A stretch of 64,000 nucleotides of DNA, from the NCBI RefSeq assembly GCF_032854445.1, contig NC_088301.1, positions 27,390,402 through 27,454,401 of the forward strand, in the 5' to 3' direction. The number at the start of each line of letters is the position of its first letter. Within the stretch, counting starts at the first letter, position 1. The translations under genes and the position numbers were made by a program. The stretch comes from Liolophura sinensis (Eukaryota; Mollusca; Polyplacophora; Chitonida; Chitonidae). This document shows positions 46,703-60,801 of the stretch, in pieces. Below the pieces are notes generated by a model that was not told the DNA's origin, did no database searches, and saw only the letters and a program-made list of their open reading frames with translations.

Positions 46703-46776
46703 ATATGAAATCGTCGTCACATTACTGAAAAATTGTTAAATACGGGGTAAAACGCTAAGCATTCTTTCATTCATTA
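46703..46776 (+). mobile_element. SINE family 2 tail fragment
   Basis: Reads cgtcgtcacattactgaaaa then attgttaaatacggggtaaa and acgctaagcattctttcatt. Confidence 0.7.
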
Positions 46777-46937
46777 TATGAACAGGGAAATCAGTGCTGA
46801 GACGGGGCGGTCGTTAGATCAAAGTACACCCAGTTCAATAAACTCTGTACTAATGTTCCTCGTCAGTGAAATATTGACCACGAATCTCATGTGAACAATG
46901 CCCGCATGTACATATTCACAGAGAGTTATCATAGCTG

Positions 46938-47100
46938 TACCTTGTTGTTTTACGCCGTACTCAAAAATATTTCACTTATACGGCGGTGGTCGGCATTACA
47001 GTGGGAAAAACGGGCTGAACCCAGGGGAAGCCCAGGACCATCCGCAGGTTGCTCCAGACGTCATTGCCACTGTGCCGCGTTGACACTCTAACCAGTCGGC
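46938..47100 (-). mobile_element. SINE relic with family 1 tail, reverse strand
   Basis: Reverse tail ttgttttacgccgtactcaa then atttcacttatacggcggtg, followed by a diverged body and a head-like part (gacactctaaccagtcggct) whose reverse complement resembles box A. Confidence 0.6.
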
Positions 47101-48650
47101 TTGCCTCATCGAGAGCTAGTAATATATCAAGAAAATCAAATCGGAGAGTATCTGGGTACATAAGAAAGATTCACCTGGGTTAAATTCGGTTTTTTCCACC
47201 TCCAGTACTCTAGTCACGTGACCTAAGAGTATGCTGATGATTGGCTCAGAGCAGCTATGACATCACTGAAAAACTATGAACATATACAAGAGTGCGCGCT
47301 CTTCAACCACGAGAGACACTCGTGAGATGAGGGTTCTAGCCCGGCCTTTAGATTTCTAGATTTCATCGATCGTGCATGGGACCTAATCGGTGACAAATAG
47401 CGATCTTTAGCGCTCTTGGGGAACTTTGAGGAGTTAATTTTTTCATATATACATTCAGTGAAGACCACTTTGTCTTCCACCAATATGGTGTGCAGGTCTG
47501 TGTATACGTCACACGTGGGAAAGATCGTCAGCAACTTATCAAAGGTCGGTGGTTTACTTCGTACATTGGCGTTTTACAACAATCGAATAAAATTTAATAG
47601 TTTTAGAAATCACTGAAGCAGATCAACCAGTGAGAGACAAAATGCTATACAACCAACCGATCAATTACCAATAATACTTTCCAGTACATAAAACCAATGA
47701 AACAAACCTAACACTGATTAATCAATCAATCAATAAATAAATCATTCATGCGAATCCATATGAGTTCAATCAGTCAAAATAATGGAGCAATCAATTAATG
47801 ATGGACCGAAGGAATTAATGGCGACCAAAACAATGTATAAACCAAACAAGTTCAATGAAATATATACCGTACAACCAAATCTGGCAAACCATTCAGTCTG
47901 AAAATCAAGCAGTGAAATACCGTATCATAAGACAGAAATGTGTCCGACTGCTGTCAACACATAAGTGAACACTTAAGACCGTCTACATAACAGTCTGCCT
48001 ATTTTTGCCAGATCTTCCCTCACCCCACACATGTTCTGTGGTAGAATACACCAACGTGCGCGAGTTTAGCCTCCTATTTAACGATGGAGTAAATAAAATA
48101 AGGGCAATGTTTACACTGGGACGTACAATTGGCCTCATGTTTCTCTCCACTGGATATAAATATTTCCCGTTTCAGCCCTGACGCTATAATAGGCGCGCGG
48201 ACCTCCCAGAAAACACTGACAAAAACCGACGTGGAGACGTATATATATATATACATATATACAAGCTTACTGGAGACTCTCTCTGCGTATACACAGTATA
48301 CATACTGCATTGTACGTCTGTTTGGGTCGTGTTTTAATTCTGGAAGCAATAGTTTACTTAATACTGAAGTATGCGCCTGAAAAGAGTGCATAAAAATTAG
48401 TAACATCAAAGTATACTTTCAAAGAAATTTACGTGCTTGTTATCTTTCGTAGTTTCTGCAGGCCATGTAAATATTTAAAACTGGGACAAGTTATTAGACG
48501 CCATCCAATATCCTTATATGCGCACAAAAAACACACACACTGCGTTATGAAAGTCAGGATTTCTCATAATTAATTGAAAGTCAGAAAATTGAAAATCCAC
48601 TTTGATCTGAACAAGCAAGTTGTCGTTCATTTCATCATTTAGGGCTCCAT
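47101..48650. other. Intergenic, one possible SINE relic
   Basis: At 47,450-47,590 the phrases acgtcacacgtgggaaagat and cagcaacttatcaaaggtcg resemble the ends of the hAT-like copies (5,900 and 13,630) and SINE bodies, but are too worn to assign. Tandem aatc words lie near 47,720. No gene. Confidence 0.4.
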
Positions 48651-48834
48651 GGCCGAGGTGAATAGGGCCTTAGCGCTGTTCAGTGACACAGGAGCCTTTC
48701 ACCAATGCGGTCGCTGTGATCTCAAGTCCAGTTCATGTTGGCTTCCTCCCCAGGGCCCTGCCCGGTTTCCTCCCACCATAATGCTGGCCGCTGTCGTATA
48801 AGTGAAAAGTGCGGCGTAAAACACCAATCATATT
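48651..48834 (+). mobile_element. SINE family 1, worn and shortened
   Basis: Head gggctccatggccgaggtga, box B as tgatctcaagtccagttcat, middle clear, tail shortened to gtgaaaagtgcggcgtaaaa. Confidence 0.8.
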
Positions 48835-49344
48835 AAATTAAATCATTTCTTCATTTGACAACATCAGCTCTTTTTGGAACGTTACTGAGATACTGATATA
48901 TATATAAATATATACGATGGCTTATTTTAGTACATGTATAAGAGGCCATTCTGTCCATATATGCGCATGCGTGAAGATATATTTTAGAAATCAAGCAGCT
49001 TAAAGCTTAAGTCAGATATTGCAAGGGCTTAAAAAAACAAATTGTGAACAGGAAAGAATTCAGTTGTGGTGGGCACATTGATCTGCAGTAATGAATCTGT
49101 GTACAAATTTTAAGCTCTCTAAAGCGAAACATTTTAACTGTAGCTGTGTGTGCATTTTTGACTTATAAGTCTCAAAACGTTTACCCTAATATATCTAGTA
49201 TAGCCTATATACTTTGACTCATACTGTTCGGGCCACATCTACGCATTCCCTATCCAAGGTTCGGGTTGAACCTGTACCTCTTCTATCCTGGCGATTGAAA
49301 GGCTTAAAAGTATCTCTAAAACCTCGGCCATGACATGCTATAGA

Positions 49345-49535
49345 ATATCCCTTTGTTCAGCGGGTTGGTACCCGTAACGTGCAATAGAGTTTCTATACTT
49401 GTATAGCATGTAACAGAGTTTCCTTTGTTCTGCGGGTTGGCGCCCGTAATGTGAAACAGAGTTTCTATACTTGTATAGCATGTAACAGAGTTTCCGTTTG
49501 TTCAGCGTGTAGGCACCGATGACATAAATATAGCC
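49345..49535 (+). repeat. 72-bp tandem repeat, about 2.5 copies
   Basis: Unit contains gcatgtaacagagtttcctt, tgttctgcgggttggcgccc and gtttctatacttgtatagca. The 72-bp length keeps the reverse frame open, but there is no other sign of coding. Confidence 0.8.
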
Positions 49536-50098
49536 TGATAGAATTTGTATGTATGGCAAGTCGCGACCGATGGCCTTTTAGCTGGGCGGTCATAACTTTA
49601 TCAAAGGTCCTGCTACGGTAAGTCAGGGAATCGGCCACAGAGAGGGATTATTGTTCTGCATCTGAACAAGAATGTGCAAATTTCAAAATCCCACCACAAT
49701 TCTGTAAATTTCCAAATCAGAAGCATAAAAAAAAGAGATGGTTGCTTGGTAACAATCCGCCAAAGCTGTACTCTCCCCCCAAAATTACAATTTTTCGTTC
49801 AAACGAGGCACTTTGTCTTTAATTTACAGTATGAAGATCAAAGTTAACCAGAAACTTTACCGAAACTTTCATCTGTGTATTTCTACGTGCCGTCAAAGTT
49901 TCGTTTTGGTTAACGTTTGTCTTCACGTGTAAAAAAATAAACTGTGTAATAGGATCAGTTTTATTATTTTATGGCAATTTTGAAATCCGTATTTCTGCCA
50001 TAGTCTGCCAGGTATCCTTCAAAGCACAGTGAAATGCTACAAGCACTATTGAGAACAGGTTGCACCTCAAGGAAGAGTTCGAGTGTTTGTGGTTCCCC

Positions 50099-50101
<3 letters not shown>

Positions 50102-50143
<42 letters not shown>
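50102..50143 (+). repeat. (TG)n microsatellite
   Basis: About 21 TG dinucleotides, near perfect. Confidence 0.97.
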
Positions 50144-50146
<3 letters not shown>

Positions 50147-50360
50147 TGTAAAAAGTAAAAACATAGGCTGTCGCGAATTAAACAAGTGTAATAAATAAGT
50201 GTAATATATTTCCATGAACTAGAATGGACAATTGTTAAGTTATGGTATTACGTAACGTGTGGCAACTATAGCGAAATAATACGTGGTCCTCTAGCTATCA
50301 TTAACATTACACATGGTATGCGTATAGCGGAAGTATCAGGCTGAACCTTACATATACATT

Positions 50361-52660
<2,300 letters not shown>

Positions 52661-53340
52661 CTTTTGCAGACAATGCAAAACTAACCAAGGGTTATTGTCT
52701 CCTCTACCAGGGTTGATATCATTACGATGTGTGCTGCATGGGTTAGATATTGCACCTGTCGACATATATTTTTCTGTCTTTTTAGTCTCTGCATATCACT
52801 TAAAAACAGTTTTATTGTCTATACTACCAAGGTTGAGACCATTACGATGTATGTTTCATGGAGTGAACATCGACACCTTGCAATGTACTCGTCGTATAAG
52901 AGAAACAAAGGCCAGATAACAATTGGTTTCTGCAGACAATGCAAAACAAATCAAGGGTATAATTGTCTACTCTGCCGTTGAGATCACAACGACGTATGTT
53001 TCATGGGTTAGACATCAACAACTATACACAGTTATTTTTCTCTCTTTTATGAGGGACACTGGCCAGATAACCATTGGTTTCTGCAGACAATGCAAAACTA
53101 ATCAAGGGTTATTGCATTGTATTGGTCTTTTAAAGAGACAGAAAAGCGAGATAACAATAGGTCTTTGCGGGCAATGCAAAAGAAATCAAGGTTCTACTCT
53201 ACCGTTGTATGTTTCATGCAATATACATCGACCCCTGAATATGTATATTTCTGTGCTTCGATAGAGACAAGAGACAGATAACAATATGTCTCTAGTGACG
53301 TTGCAGAGTTAATCACTGAAACACTCTAGAAGCTAACCAA
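52661..53340 (+). repeat. Diverged tandem repeat, about 150-bp period, 4-5 copies
   Basis: Landmarks recur: cagacaatgcaaaactaacc aagggttatt at about 52,667, 52,933 and 53,083 (and a worn copy near 53,168), with ttacgatgtatgtttcatgg blocks and agagacaga blocks between. Some units have lost parts. Frames through it are not conserved. Confidence 0.7.
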
Positions 53341-54385
53341 GGGCTTATCTTTGTCTGTAACACTTTATGGCAATTCAGTCAAAAGAATAGATACGGGTTA
53401 AAAGCTTCTTTTTTTAACAACATATGCGGTACATCTAGTGTATAGTTCTGCAAATGTCTTCATCCATAACTCATTAAGCGAATTTGTAACCAAAAAGTTG
53501 ATTTTCATGCAGTCTGAGTTATTGTGTACATATGAAATGCGCATTTCCAAAAAGATAAAACGTCATCGATTCTTGTGGTGAAAGTATGTCAAATCCACTT
53601 AATTGACAGACATGTAACTACATGTGATGGTGTTTTTACTGTATTTATGGAGTAGCACAAAGAAGACACGAAGGAAAAATCATGTAGACCTAATTTAAAT
53701 CTATACTGATTACAAGAAAGAAAACCTCAGAACAGACACATAAACTACAAATGCTGTTATAATATACACTTTCTTGTCAGTTGTAGTCCCGTCATTAGTT
53801 ATCTCCCCTTAGTCCCATTCGTCTCTTGAGGCCACCAATGAACAGCTAGCCCGGCGTATTCCCTTGCCCACGTGGTCTTCCGTCGCACGGGCACTAGGGA
53901 AAATTCAGCATTGTCGTTTAATGATGATCAACCACTTGCCCTCAGGAATGAAATCGACTTGTCAAACTGTCACTGTATAAATTCCGTCCTCAGGGCATAT
54001 ATATGGGAAAGCCCGATAAACCCATGTGTAAGTTAAGATAAAGATACACCTCTTGTTTCAAACCAGATACAAGTCTTTTGATTTGTGCGTGAACGATCAG
54101 TCTTTGTCTTGATCCCGATCTGGACGTTTTCAACGTGCAGCAAAAAAAAAAACAAAAAAAAAAAAAAACAACAGCCATCTGTGAAACTGTGTGAATTTTC
54201 TCGAAGTATCAGCACGAGTTCTGGTGCTTTATGTATGTATATTCGTATAAGACTGCTCATGAGCCACGCCTTGTCAAATTATTGAATTCCAAAAAAGAAA
54301 AGAAAAACACAAAAATCAAACAAACAAACCAACAAAAAAAAACAAAGCAAGAATTTCAAACAGAATTCTGTCAAAATGGAGATGT
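53341..54385. other. Intergenic, nothing recognised
   Basis: AT-rich DNA with A-rich runs at 54,140-54,170 and 54,289-54,350. No gene or repeat family noted. Confidence 0.4.
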
Positions 54386-54394
54386 ACATAGATA

Positions 54395-55912
54395 ATATGG
54401 TGGACAGTCCTCTGTTTATCTATGGAGCGTATGTAACGGAATTGTTCTCAGATAAACTGGTGGAAATTCATCTATTGATTTATTCAGTGCGGGAATATTT
54501 ATAACGGAAATGCTCCACACGATATCGTGGGCATTCCTTTACTGTTCTATTGAGCGCGGGCGTTTTTATAACGGAAATGTTCCCACACGATATGGTGAAC
54601 ATTCATCTAATGATCTGTGAGCGTGGGTGTATTTATAACGGAAATGTTCCCAGCCGATGTGGTGGATATTCCTCTATTGATCTGTTGAGCGCGGGCGTAT
54701 TTATAACGGAAATGTTCCCAGCCGATATGATGAACATTCCTCTATTGATCTGTGAGCGTGGGCGTATTTATAACGGAAATGTTCCCAGCCGATATGGTGG
54801 ATATTCCTCTATTGATCTGTTGAGCGCGGGCGTATTTATAACGGAAATGTTCCCAGCCGATATGGTGGATATTCCTGTATTGATCTGTTGAGCGCGGGCG
54901 TATTTATAACGGAAATGTTCCCAGCCGATATGGTGAACATTCCTCTATTGATCTGTTGAGCGCGGGCGTATTTATAACGGAAATGTTCCCAGCCGATATG
55001 GTGGATATTCCTGTATTGATCTGTTGAGCGCGGGCGTATTTATAACGGAAATGTTCCCAGCCGATATGGTGAACATTCCTCTATTGATCTGTGAGCGTGG
55101 GTGTATTTATAACGGAAATGTTCCCAGCCGATGTGGTGGATATTCCTCTATTGATCTGTTGAGCGCGGGCGTATTTATAACGGAAATGTTCCCAGCCGAC
55201 ATGGTGAACATTCCTCTATTGATCTGTTGAGCGCGGGCGTATTTATAACGGAAATGTTCCCAGCCGATATGATGAACATTCCTCTATTGATCTGTTGAGC
55301 GCGGACGTATTTATAACGGAAATGCTCCACACGATATGATGGACATTCCTCTATTGATCTATTAAGCTCGAGTGTATGTATAACGGAGATGTTTCCACAT
55401 GCTAGACATTCCTTTACTGATCTATTCACCGCTGGCGTATTTACAACGGAAATGTTCCCAGCCGATATGGTGAATATTCCTCTATTGATCTATTGAGCGC
55501 GGGCGTATATATAACGGAAATGTTCCCACACGATATGGTGGACATTCCTTTACTGTTCTATTGAGCGCGGGCGTATTTATTACGCAAATGTACCTGCACG
55601 ATATGGTGGACATTCCTCTATTGGTGTACTGAGCGCGGGCATATTTACAACGGAAATGTTCTCACACGGTATAGTGAACATTTCTCTATTGATCTATTGA
55701 GCGTGGGCGTATTTGTAACGGAAATGTTCCCAGACGATATGGTGGACATTTCTCTATTGATCCATTGAGCGTGGACATATTTATAACGGAAATGCTCAAC
55801 ACGATATGGTGGACATTTCTCTATTGGTCTATTGAGCACAGGCGTATTTATAACGGAAATGTTCCCAGAGGATATTGTGAACATTTTTCTATTGATCTAT
55901 TAAGCGCGGGCG
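54395..55912 (+). repeat. 68-bp satellite array, about 22 copies
   Basis: Core unit attgatctgttgagcgcggg, cgtatttataacggaaatgt, tcccagccgatatggtgaac, attcctct. The centre (about 54,600-55,290) is nearly uniform and the edges are more diverged, as expected of unequal exchange. Some units are 66 bp (gatctgtgagcg). Because 68 and 66 are not multiples of three, the frames seen in it are artefacts. Confidence 0.95.
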
Positions 55913-57745
55913 TACAATACAATCATATATAACTCTTACGATCAGATTGATTAAATTAAGGCCAAACGACATGACGGACTGAAGAAACATGTTATTACAT
56001 GAACATAGAATACCATATTGAATATACCGTATAAGACGACATAAAATGCGTACTGCGTATAATATGACGTGTATGTTTATACTAAGTTACAATATATGGC
56101 CAAGGGGCTCTAGATATACCTCAAAATATCAAATATGGAACACAAATTGAAATATTTGTATGCGTCGCAAATCATACATACCTACTGAATTTTAAGGAAA
56201 AAAAAAAAAAAACAGTGATAGATACATGGGTACAGACATGTGCATTATAAGAGAATTCTTATGTAAGAAAACAAAAGCGTCGACAAAAAAGTTATCCCGG
56301 ATAATAGTAAAATTTCAAATCACATAAACGCTGACGTCTTCCACCAACAGGAGATTTAAGAAGCACCTGTTTATAGGCAGTCGTATATTCATGAATCTAT
56401 TATATAAATGCAGTTGCATGGATACAGAGGGGCTACAAATAAATTAAAATATGCACAAGTGTTAAATGCAAAGTTCAACTTGTATAATCTGGCTTTCAAC
56501 GATGCAAGAGGTGTGTCTTCTGGCGCAGAGAATCGTTAACAGGGAATGTTTTCCCCCCTGAAATCAGCCACGCCATTGAAATCTGTTTCTATGCGAAGAG
56601 TTGAGCGTAATATATATTTTGTCTGTGAGATTTTTTACGAAAAATCAATCCAACATTGATAACGGACTAATTCCAAAAATTCCGAACGTGCATGTAGACC
56701 AAAATTTATTATGCTTGATACAGAAAAAAAACAGGCACGCATACGCTTATATTGAAATATTATTTTGCAACTTCTTACTCACAGACACTAAACACCCATT
56801 CTGAAATTACTTGAGCGTACACAATGACCATCTACGATATTCCCTCCTCCACCCGCGTTGCCCTCTCTTTCCCCACATATCATGTATCCACAAGAGCACA
56901 GATATAAAGCATTGTGCCCGTCCCAGTCCAAGTTTGCCAGCGTCCATGCTCAACCATTCATCCAGCGAGTATTTGTTGATTTTACAAGCGCCTGTCGGGC
57001 TAGAAGCTCCTGAGCACGAATAAACGCGGCCACTGGCAAAAGCGGTCCCGGTATACTATTTATTTTGGTGATACATGACGTAGGCGGGTCCGTACCCGGC
57101 ATGGCAGTAAACGCGAGTCGACGAAGAGTACATCTGGTGAAACTCAAACCCTTCCTATATCCCCGGTCCCTCGCTATAAACTTCTGGCGTTTTAAAGGCG
57201 AGCCCACCCGCACGAGCAGATCGCTCGCCCGTCAGGCATCGTTCATTGAAGTCACGCTGTGCAAGTTTTGTTTATCTCTTTCTTTCGTGCCCGATTAGGT
57301 TTCCGTATATATTCCTCTGGACATGCCGTTCAATTATAAACTCGAGCACGCAAAACTTTCTATGAAACAGTTTCTCTGGAATCGTGTTTTATTGCACATA
57401 TAAGATTGGATGACAACTTCTGGCATTTTTTCTTCAAGTTTATTTAAAAAAAAAATAATAAGAAAACTTTTAATTAGGTTTTGTTTATCTCTTCCTTAGA
57501 TCTCTGTTAAAGCCATTTTCTGTTCATACACCTGATTTTGTCAGCACGTATCAGAACAGGAGCTCGTTTATGCCTCACACTTGAAAGTACTTATTTCCTT
57601 TCAAAGGGTCAATCTGTTTTTCTACTTCTGTCTCAACGAGTCTTTTCTTCTCCAAAGAGATTTCTTTTGAAAGGTGGTTCTTCTTTTTGTACAATGAAAG
57701 AGTCGAATATTAAAAGAAAATCCATGTCGTGACGTGAAAAGGTAG
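55913..57745. other. Intergenic, upstream of Patched
   Basis: AT-rich to about 56.8 kb, then a more CG-containing stretch (56,950-57,290). Short frames on both strands in that stretch have no motif. Could hold distal regulatory DNA of Patched. Confidence 0.4.
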
Positions 57746-57886
57746 ACGTGAGCAGAAGGCCGGCCCGTGGGTATATGGCAGAAACATCAGTGGGGTGTAC
57801 AGTCACCGGTACAGCTACCGGCCATAGAGTCCCCAATTACACTCGCACAAGAATCTTATTTGTTCCCTCTTCGACCCACCGCAGTC

Positions 57887-57895
57887 TGGGTGGTC
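57887..57895 (+). promoter_or_regulatory. Gli/Ci binding site (perfect 9-mer)
   Basis: TGGGTGGTC, the exact consensus bound by Gli/Ci zinc-finger factors, 443 bp upstream of the Patched ATG. Patched is a conserved direct Hedgehog target carrying such sites in flies and vertebrates (established). Function here is inferred. Confidence 0.65.
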
Positions 57896-57913
57896 TTTCT
57901 ACTTTGGTGAGCC

Positions 57914-57926
57914 GTTGCCCGGCAAC
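57914..57926. promoter_or_regulatory. RFX X-box (perfect palindrome)
   Basis: GTTGCC C GGCAAC: two inverted half-sites with a 1-bp spacer, matching the RFX consensus used in ciliary gene promoters. Lies 18 bp after the Gli site. Confidence 0.65.
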
Positions 57927-57970
57927 TAATGTGCAGCTGATGTTACTTGAGCAATCTGCGCTATAATTGA

Positions 57971-57978
57971 CCAATCAG
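57971..57978 (-). promoter_or_regulatory. CCAAT/Y-box (NF-Y)
   Basis: CCAATCAG; on the reverse strand CTGATTGGTC, the classical Y-box. Located 44 bp downstream of the X-box. Confidence 0.5.
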
Positions 57979-58034
57979 AGCGCTGATCTGTTTCCCATCA
58001 ATCATGTCAAGGATGACTTGAGGGAGGAGCTAGT

Positions 58035-58042
58035 ATGCAAAT
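58035..58042 (+). promoter_or_regulatory. Octamer motif (POU factors)
   Basis: ATGCAAAT, the exact octamer, about 300 bp before the Patched ATG. An 8-mer can easily occur by chance. Confidence 0.3.
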
Positions 58043-58337
58043 CGCTACTAGCAGTTTGGCCGTAGAGCTTGTTCGAGGTAAACGCGTGGAGGTTTTACTA
58101 CGATTAATAGGAGTTTTAAATGTCGACAGTAGGATGGAAAGCTGGATTTCTCCAGCCTCAACAGCATGGCCGTGTAGTTTGTTGAGTGAAACCCGGCCAG
58201 ACTGACGTTGTTGTGAAGATAAGTTGAGGTTATTGTGGTGTGTGTATGGTGTGTACACTGGGATGGCGAATTTCCCGTGAAGTGGATAGTACGGTGTGCC
58301 TACATTCACGTCTTTACCGTGGTGTTATATAGCCAGG

Positions 58338-58442
58338 ATGGCCCTGGGTTCTCGCCGGACCCTGGGAACCGTCCCTGATGAAGACTTGTTGACAAGGACT
58401 AGTTGGGTGAATGCTGAAATCGCCTACAAACAAGTCAAAAAG
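58338..58442 (+). CDS. PTCH1: Patched coding exon 1
   Basis: MALGSRRTLGTVPDEDLLTR then TSWVNAEIAYKQVKK, the cytoplasmic N-terminus; ends phase 0 at donor gtaagt. Confidence 0.93.
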
Positions 58443-59404
58443 GTAAGTGGATTCGAACCGAATGGTGACCGAGTTTTCGCCTTTATGGGCACTACCCATT
58501 CATATGTTAGCGGGCGACCGCCGACGAAGTTTTGCCCCGGTATGTACCTCTAAAAGGTGCATACAGGGCTTAGGCCGGCTACGGACTCGGGCTACTGACA
58601 GAACCTAAGCGTTAACTCACTAATCTTACTTATCACAACTTTCTCAACGTATATCTTAGCTATTTGAAACGTCCCCGATTGTTATCACTCTGTCTAAAGA
58701 TCACCAAATCTCAGTGATCTGTAGGTGTCTCTCTAAAACTCTCTAGTTTGCCTATAACCCATGTTAGCTTGCTGGTTTGACCTTCTTTCACATCCGTACA
58801 TCGTGTGCGGTTTTGCCGTCAAGTGCTTATATATATACATTGCTTTCTTTCCCTGAAACAAGACATAGGTTGATGCTGACAAATACAAAATTGCTTCTTA
58901 TGATTTAGCTCTAAAAGATATCAAGACGTTTAATTCGTTAAGCATAGACGGTTTGTGTCTCCTAAATGTGGGCTATTTTTTAGGTATAGAGTAAAATAAT
59001 TTATACTCGGACCATATAATGAACTGTATTGAATTTTACTTTAATTTCAAAAGTTGGAAATACTAAATATTCCCCAATTTGGTTTATAGACTCTGTGTTA
59101 CATGGATGTTAAAGGGCCTTGTAGTCTATGTCACATGCTATGTATACTTCCTTGCCTACTTGACTTTTGTTTTGATATGAAGTTGAACGGTGATTTTCTT
59201 CTTTTTTGCAGGGTAAAGAGAAAGGAAATATTTACGCACTGTGGGTGCGATCACATTTACAAACGTATTTATTCAGCATTGGATGTTTTATTCAGTTACA
59301 TTGTGGCAAAGTTTTATTCGTTGGATTACTACTACTTTCTTTGTGTTGTGTTGGATTAAAAACGGCTAAAATAGAAACAAACGTCGATGAGCTATGGGTT
59401 GAAG
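58338..59404 (+). CDS. PTCH1: Patched (Hedgehog receptor), first two coding exons, 3'-partial
   Basis: Patched is a 12-pass RND-type membrane protein that represses Smoothened, in vertebrates at the primary cilium, until Hedgehog binds. Exons 58,338-58,442 (35 codons) and 59,212-59,404 (64 codons plus 1 base) give 99 residues: TRTSWVNAEIAYKQVKK then GKEKGNIYALWVRSHLQTYL, FSIGCFIQLHCGK, a membrane span at about 69-84 and GLKTAKIETNVDELWVE. These align along their length with human PTCH1, including the strongly conserved TNVEELWVE end. The ATG has A at -3 and G at +4, and an in-frame stop (58,287-58,289) lies upstream with no earlier ATG. Donors are gtaagt, acceptor ttttgcag. The next exon was not found up to base 64,000, so intron 2 exceeds 4.6 kb. 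The symbol is given by homology; molluscs usually have a single patched gene. Confidence 0.93.
59212..59404 (+). CDS. PTCH1: Patched coding exon 2 (first membrane span)
   Basis: Begins GKEKGNIYALW after ttttgcag and ends one base into the next codon (phase 1). Contains the first transmembrane helix VLFVGLLLLSLCCVGL. Confidence 0.94.
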
Positions 59405-60205
59405 GTAAGTTTAAATTTATTTTCATTTGTAGCAGTAAGAGTAGTGAAAAAGCAGTTGAAAATGTCTGCTCGTTGTCCGTGACAACTATCTTGAAATTCG
59501 TTCAGCAGGGTACCGTTGCTCGCTTCAGAGGATTTCGACCGCCATCTTGTAAGCCTGTGACCTAGTAACTACCATCTTGTGTGGTCCAAGCATTTTTGCG
59601 AAGCAGGCGGAATTTCTGCCGTTTGCTGGAATCCGCCTACAAACTAGCACCATGTTTCACTCGGGAGGCATTCAAACAGCATTGCATGTACAACTTCAGA
59701 TAAACTTATGAAGTTTAGTGAGGCTGATATCGATTTTGTCTCGCTTTGAACGCTAGCTCTCGCTGTACTGTGTGGTTTTATATGACCTGCATGCGACCTT
59801 ACTTTCATACATTTGACCGTAAACTTCACTTAGTGTTTACAGTTCATCCAGAATATCACATTTACTCCTAATAACAGTGTCCATGGAGGTTTATCTCTAT
59901 GAACTATGGTCATAATTTCGCTCTCGTGGCCTCGGGATTTGGGGAAATCCCCTGCGTTGAAGCAGTAACTACGCACGCTGCTATTTGTTCGTATACGGGT
60001 ATAGAGAAAAGTGGTTCAGTTGATGTGGTTTTGACAAGTTTTACACGAGATACAACGCGGTAGTTTTTACGAGATGTGTTACAGCGTTTCCATGTAATTC
60101 TGTCTCGTGATGAGATTTGTTTTGGACGAAGCTGTTCGTACTGTAACGTGATGACAGACCACAAACGACGGACTGATACATCTGTATTCCTCTTAGCTAT
60201 CCAAC

Positions 60206-60313
60206 ATGGCGGCCGTCCAGCTTTGTGGAGGTCCAGCAGTAGCGGTGATGCTGGCGGTCAACACAGCACGTGGGCGTCGCCCGGCTAGTTTTACTACTAG
60301 CCGTTTTTACTGA
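60206..60313 (+). CDS. Small ORF at a TISU start inside Patched intron 2
   Basis: CAACATGGCGGC at 60,202-60,213 matches the TISU consensus exactly. The ATG opens 35 codons (MAAVQLCGGPAVAVMLAVNT, ARGRRPASFTTSRFY) then TGA. Basic, hydroxylated and lacking acidic residues, the peptide resembles a mitochondrial presequence, so it could be the first exon of a nested gene or a microprotein. No second exon was identified; confidence is low. Confidence 0.25.
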   Translation: MAAVQLCGGPAVAVMLAVNTARGRRPASFTTSRFY

Positions 60314-60754
60314 CCGATAAGACGTACTGACTGGGGGAAAGCAACAAAGCCAAATTTAGAAAAAAAATGTTCCTGTGCACTGTTCTGTCTAGTACCGGTA
60401 CCTTAGTGCCCAAACTACCTGTACTTCAAATTCATATACGTTAAACCTTTTGTATGATTTTACAGTTTTTCTCTTCTGCTTGACATTGATAATTTTTTCA
60501 AGTTACACTGTTTATTGAATTACTTGTACAAACTTTAGTTATTTTGTGGTTTCCATCTATTTGAACTTTGTGAGAGGAGCTAGATACATTTGTTTGTTGT
60601 TTTGTTTCTTATACTGTAAATGTAAAGAGTAGCCTACAAAGAATAGTTATTACCAGTCAACAGACACTTTTACTGCAACTAAGTAGTGGTTGAAAGGGAT
60701 CAACAATAGTGAACAATGAGTTTAGGGTGATCATTCTTTGCAGAACCAAAAAGT

Positions 60755-60761
60755 GGTTGTA

Positions 60762-60800
<39 letters not shown>

Positions 60801-60801
60801 T
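60755..60801 (+). repeat. (ATT)n microsatellite
   Basis: About 14 perfect TTA/ATT triplets. Confidence 0.97.

Noticed and set aside
54550-55230. Repetitive frames of 68-113 codons
   Set aside because: The 68-bp unit is not a multiple of three and frames stop after each few units; satellite artefact.
56950-57213. 87-codon reverse-strand frame in a CG-containing stretch
   Set aside because: No recognised domain, overlapping frames on the other strand, no splice evidence; treated as upstream regulatory DNA.
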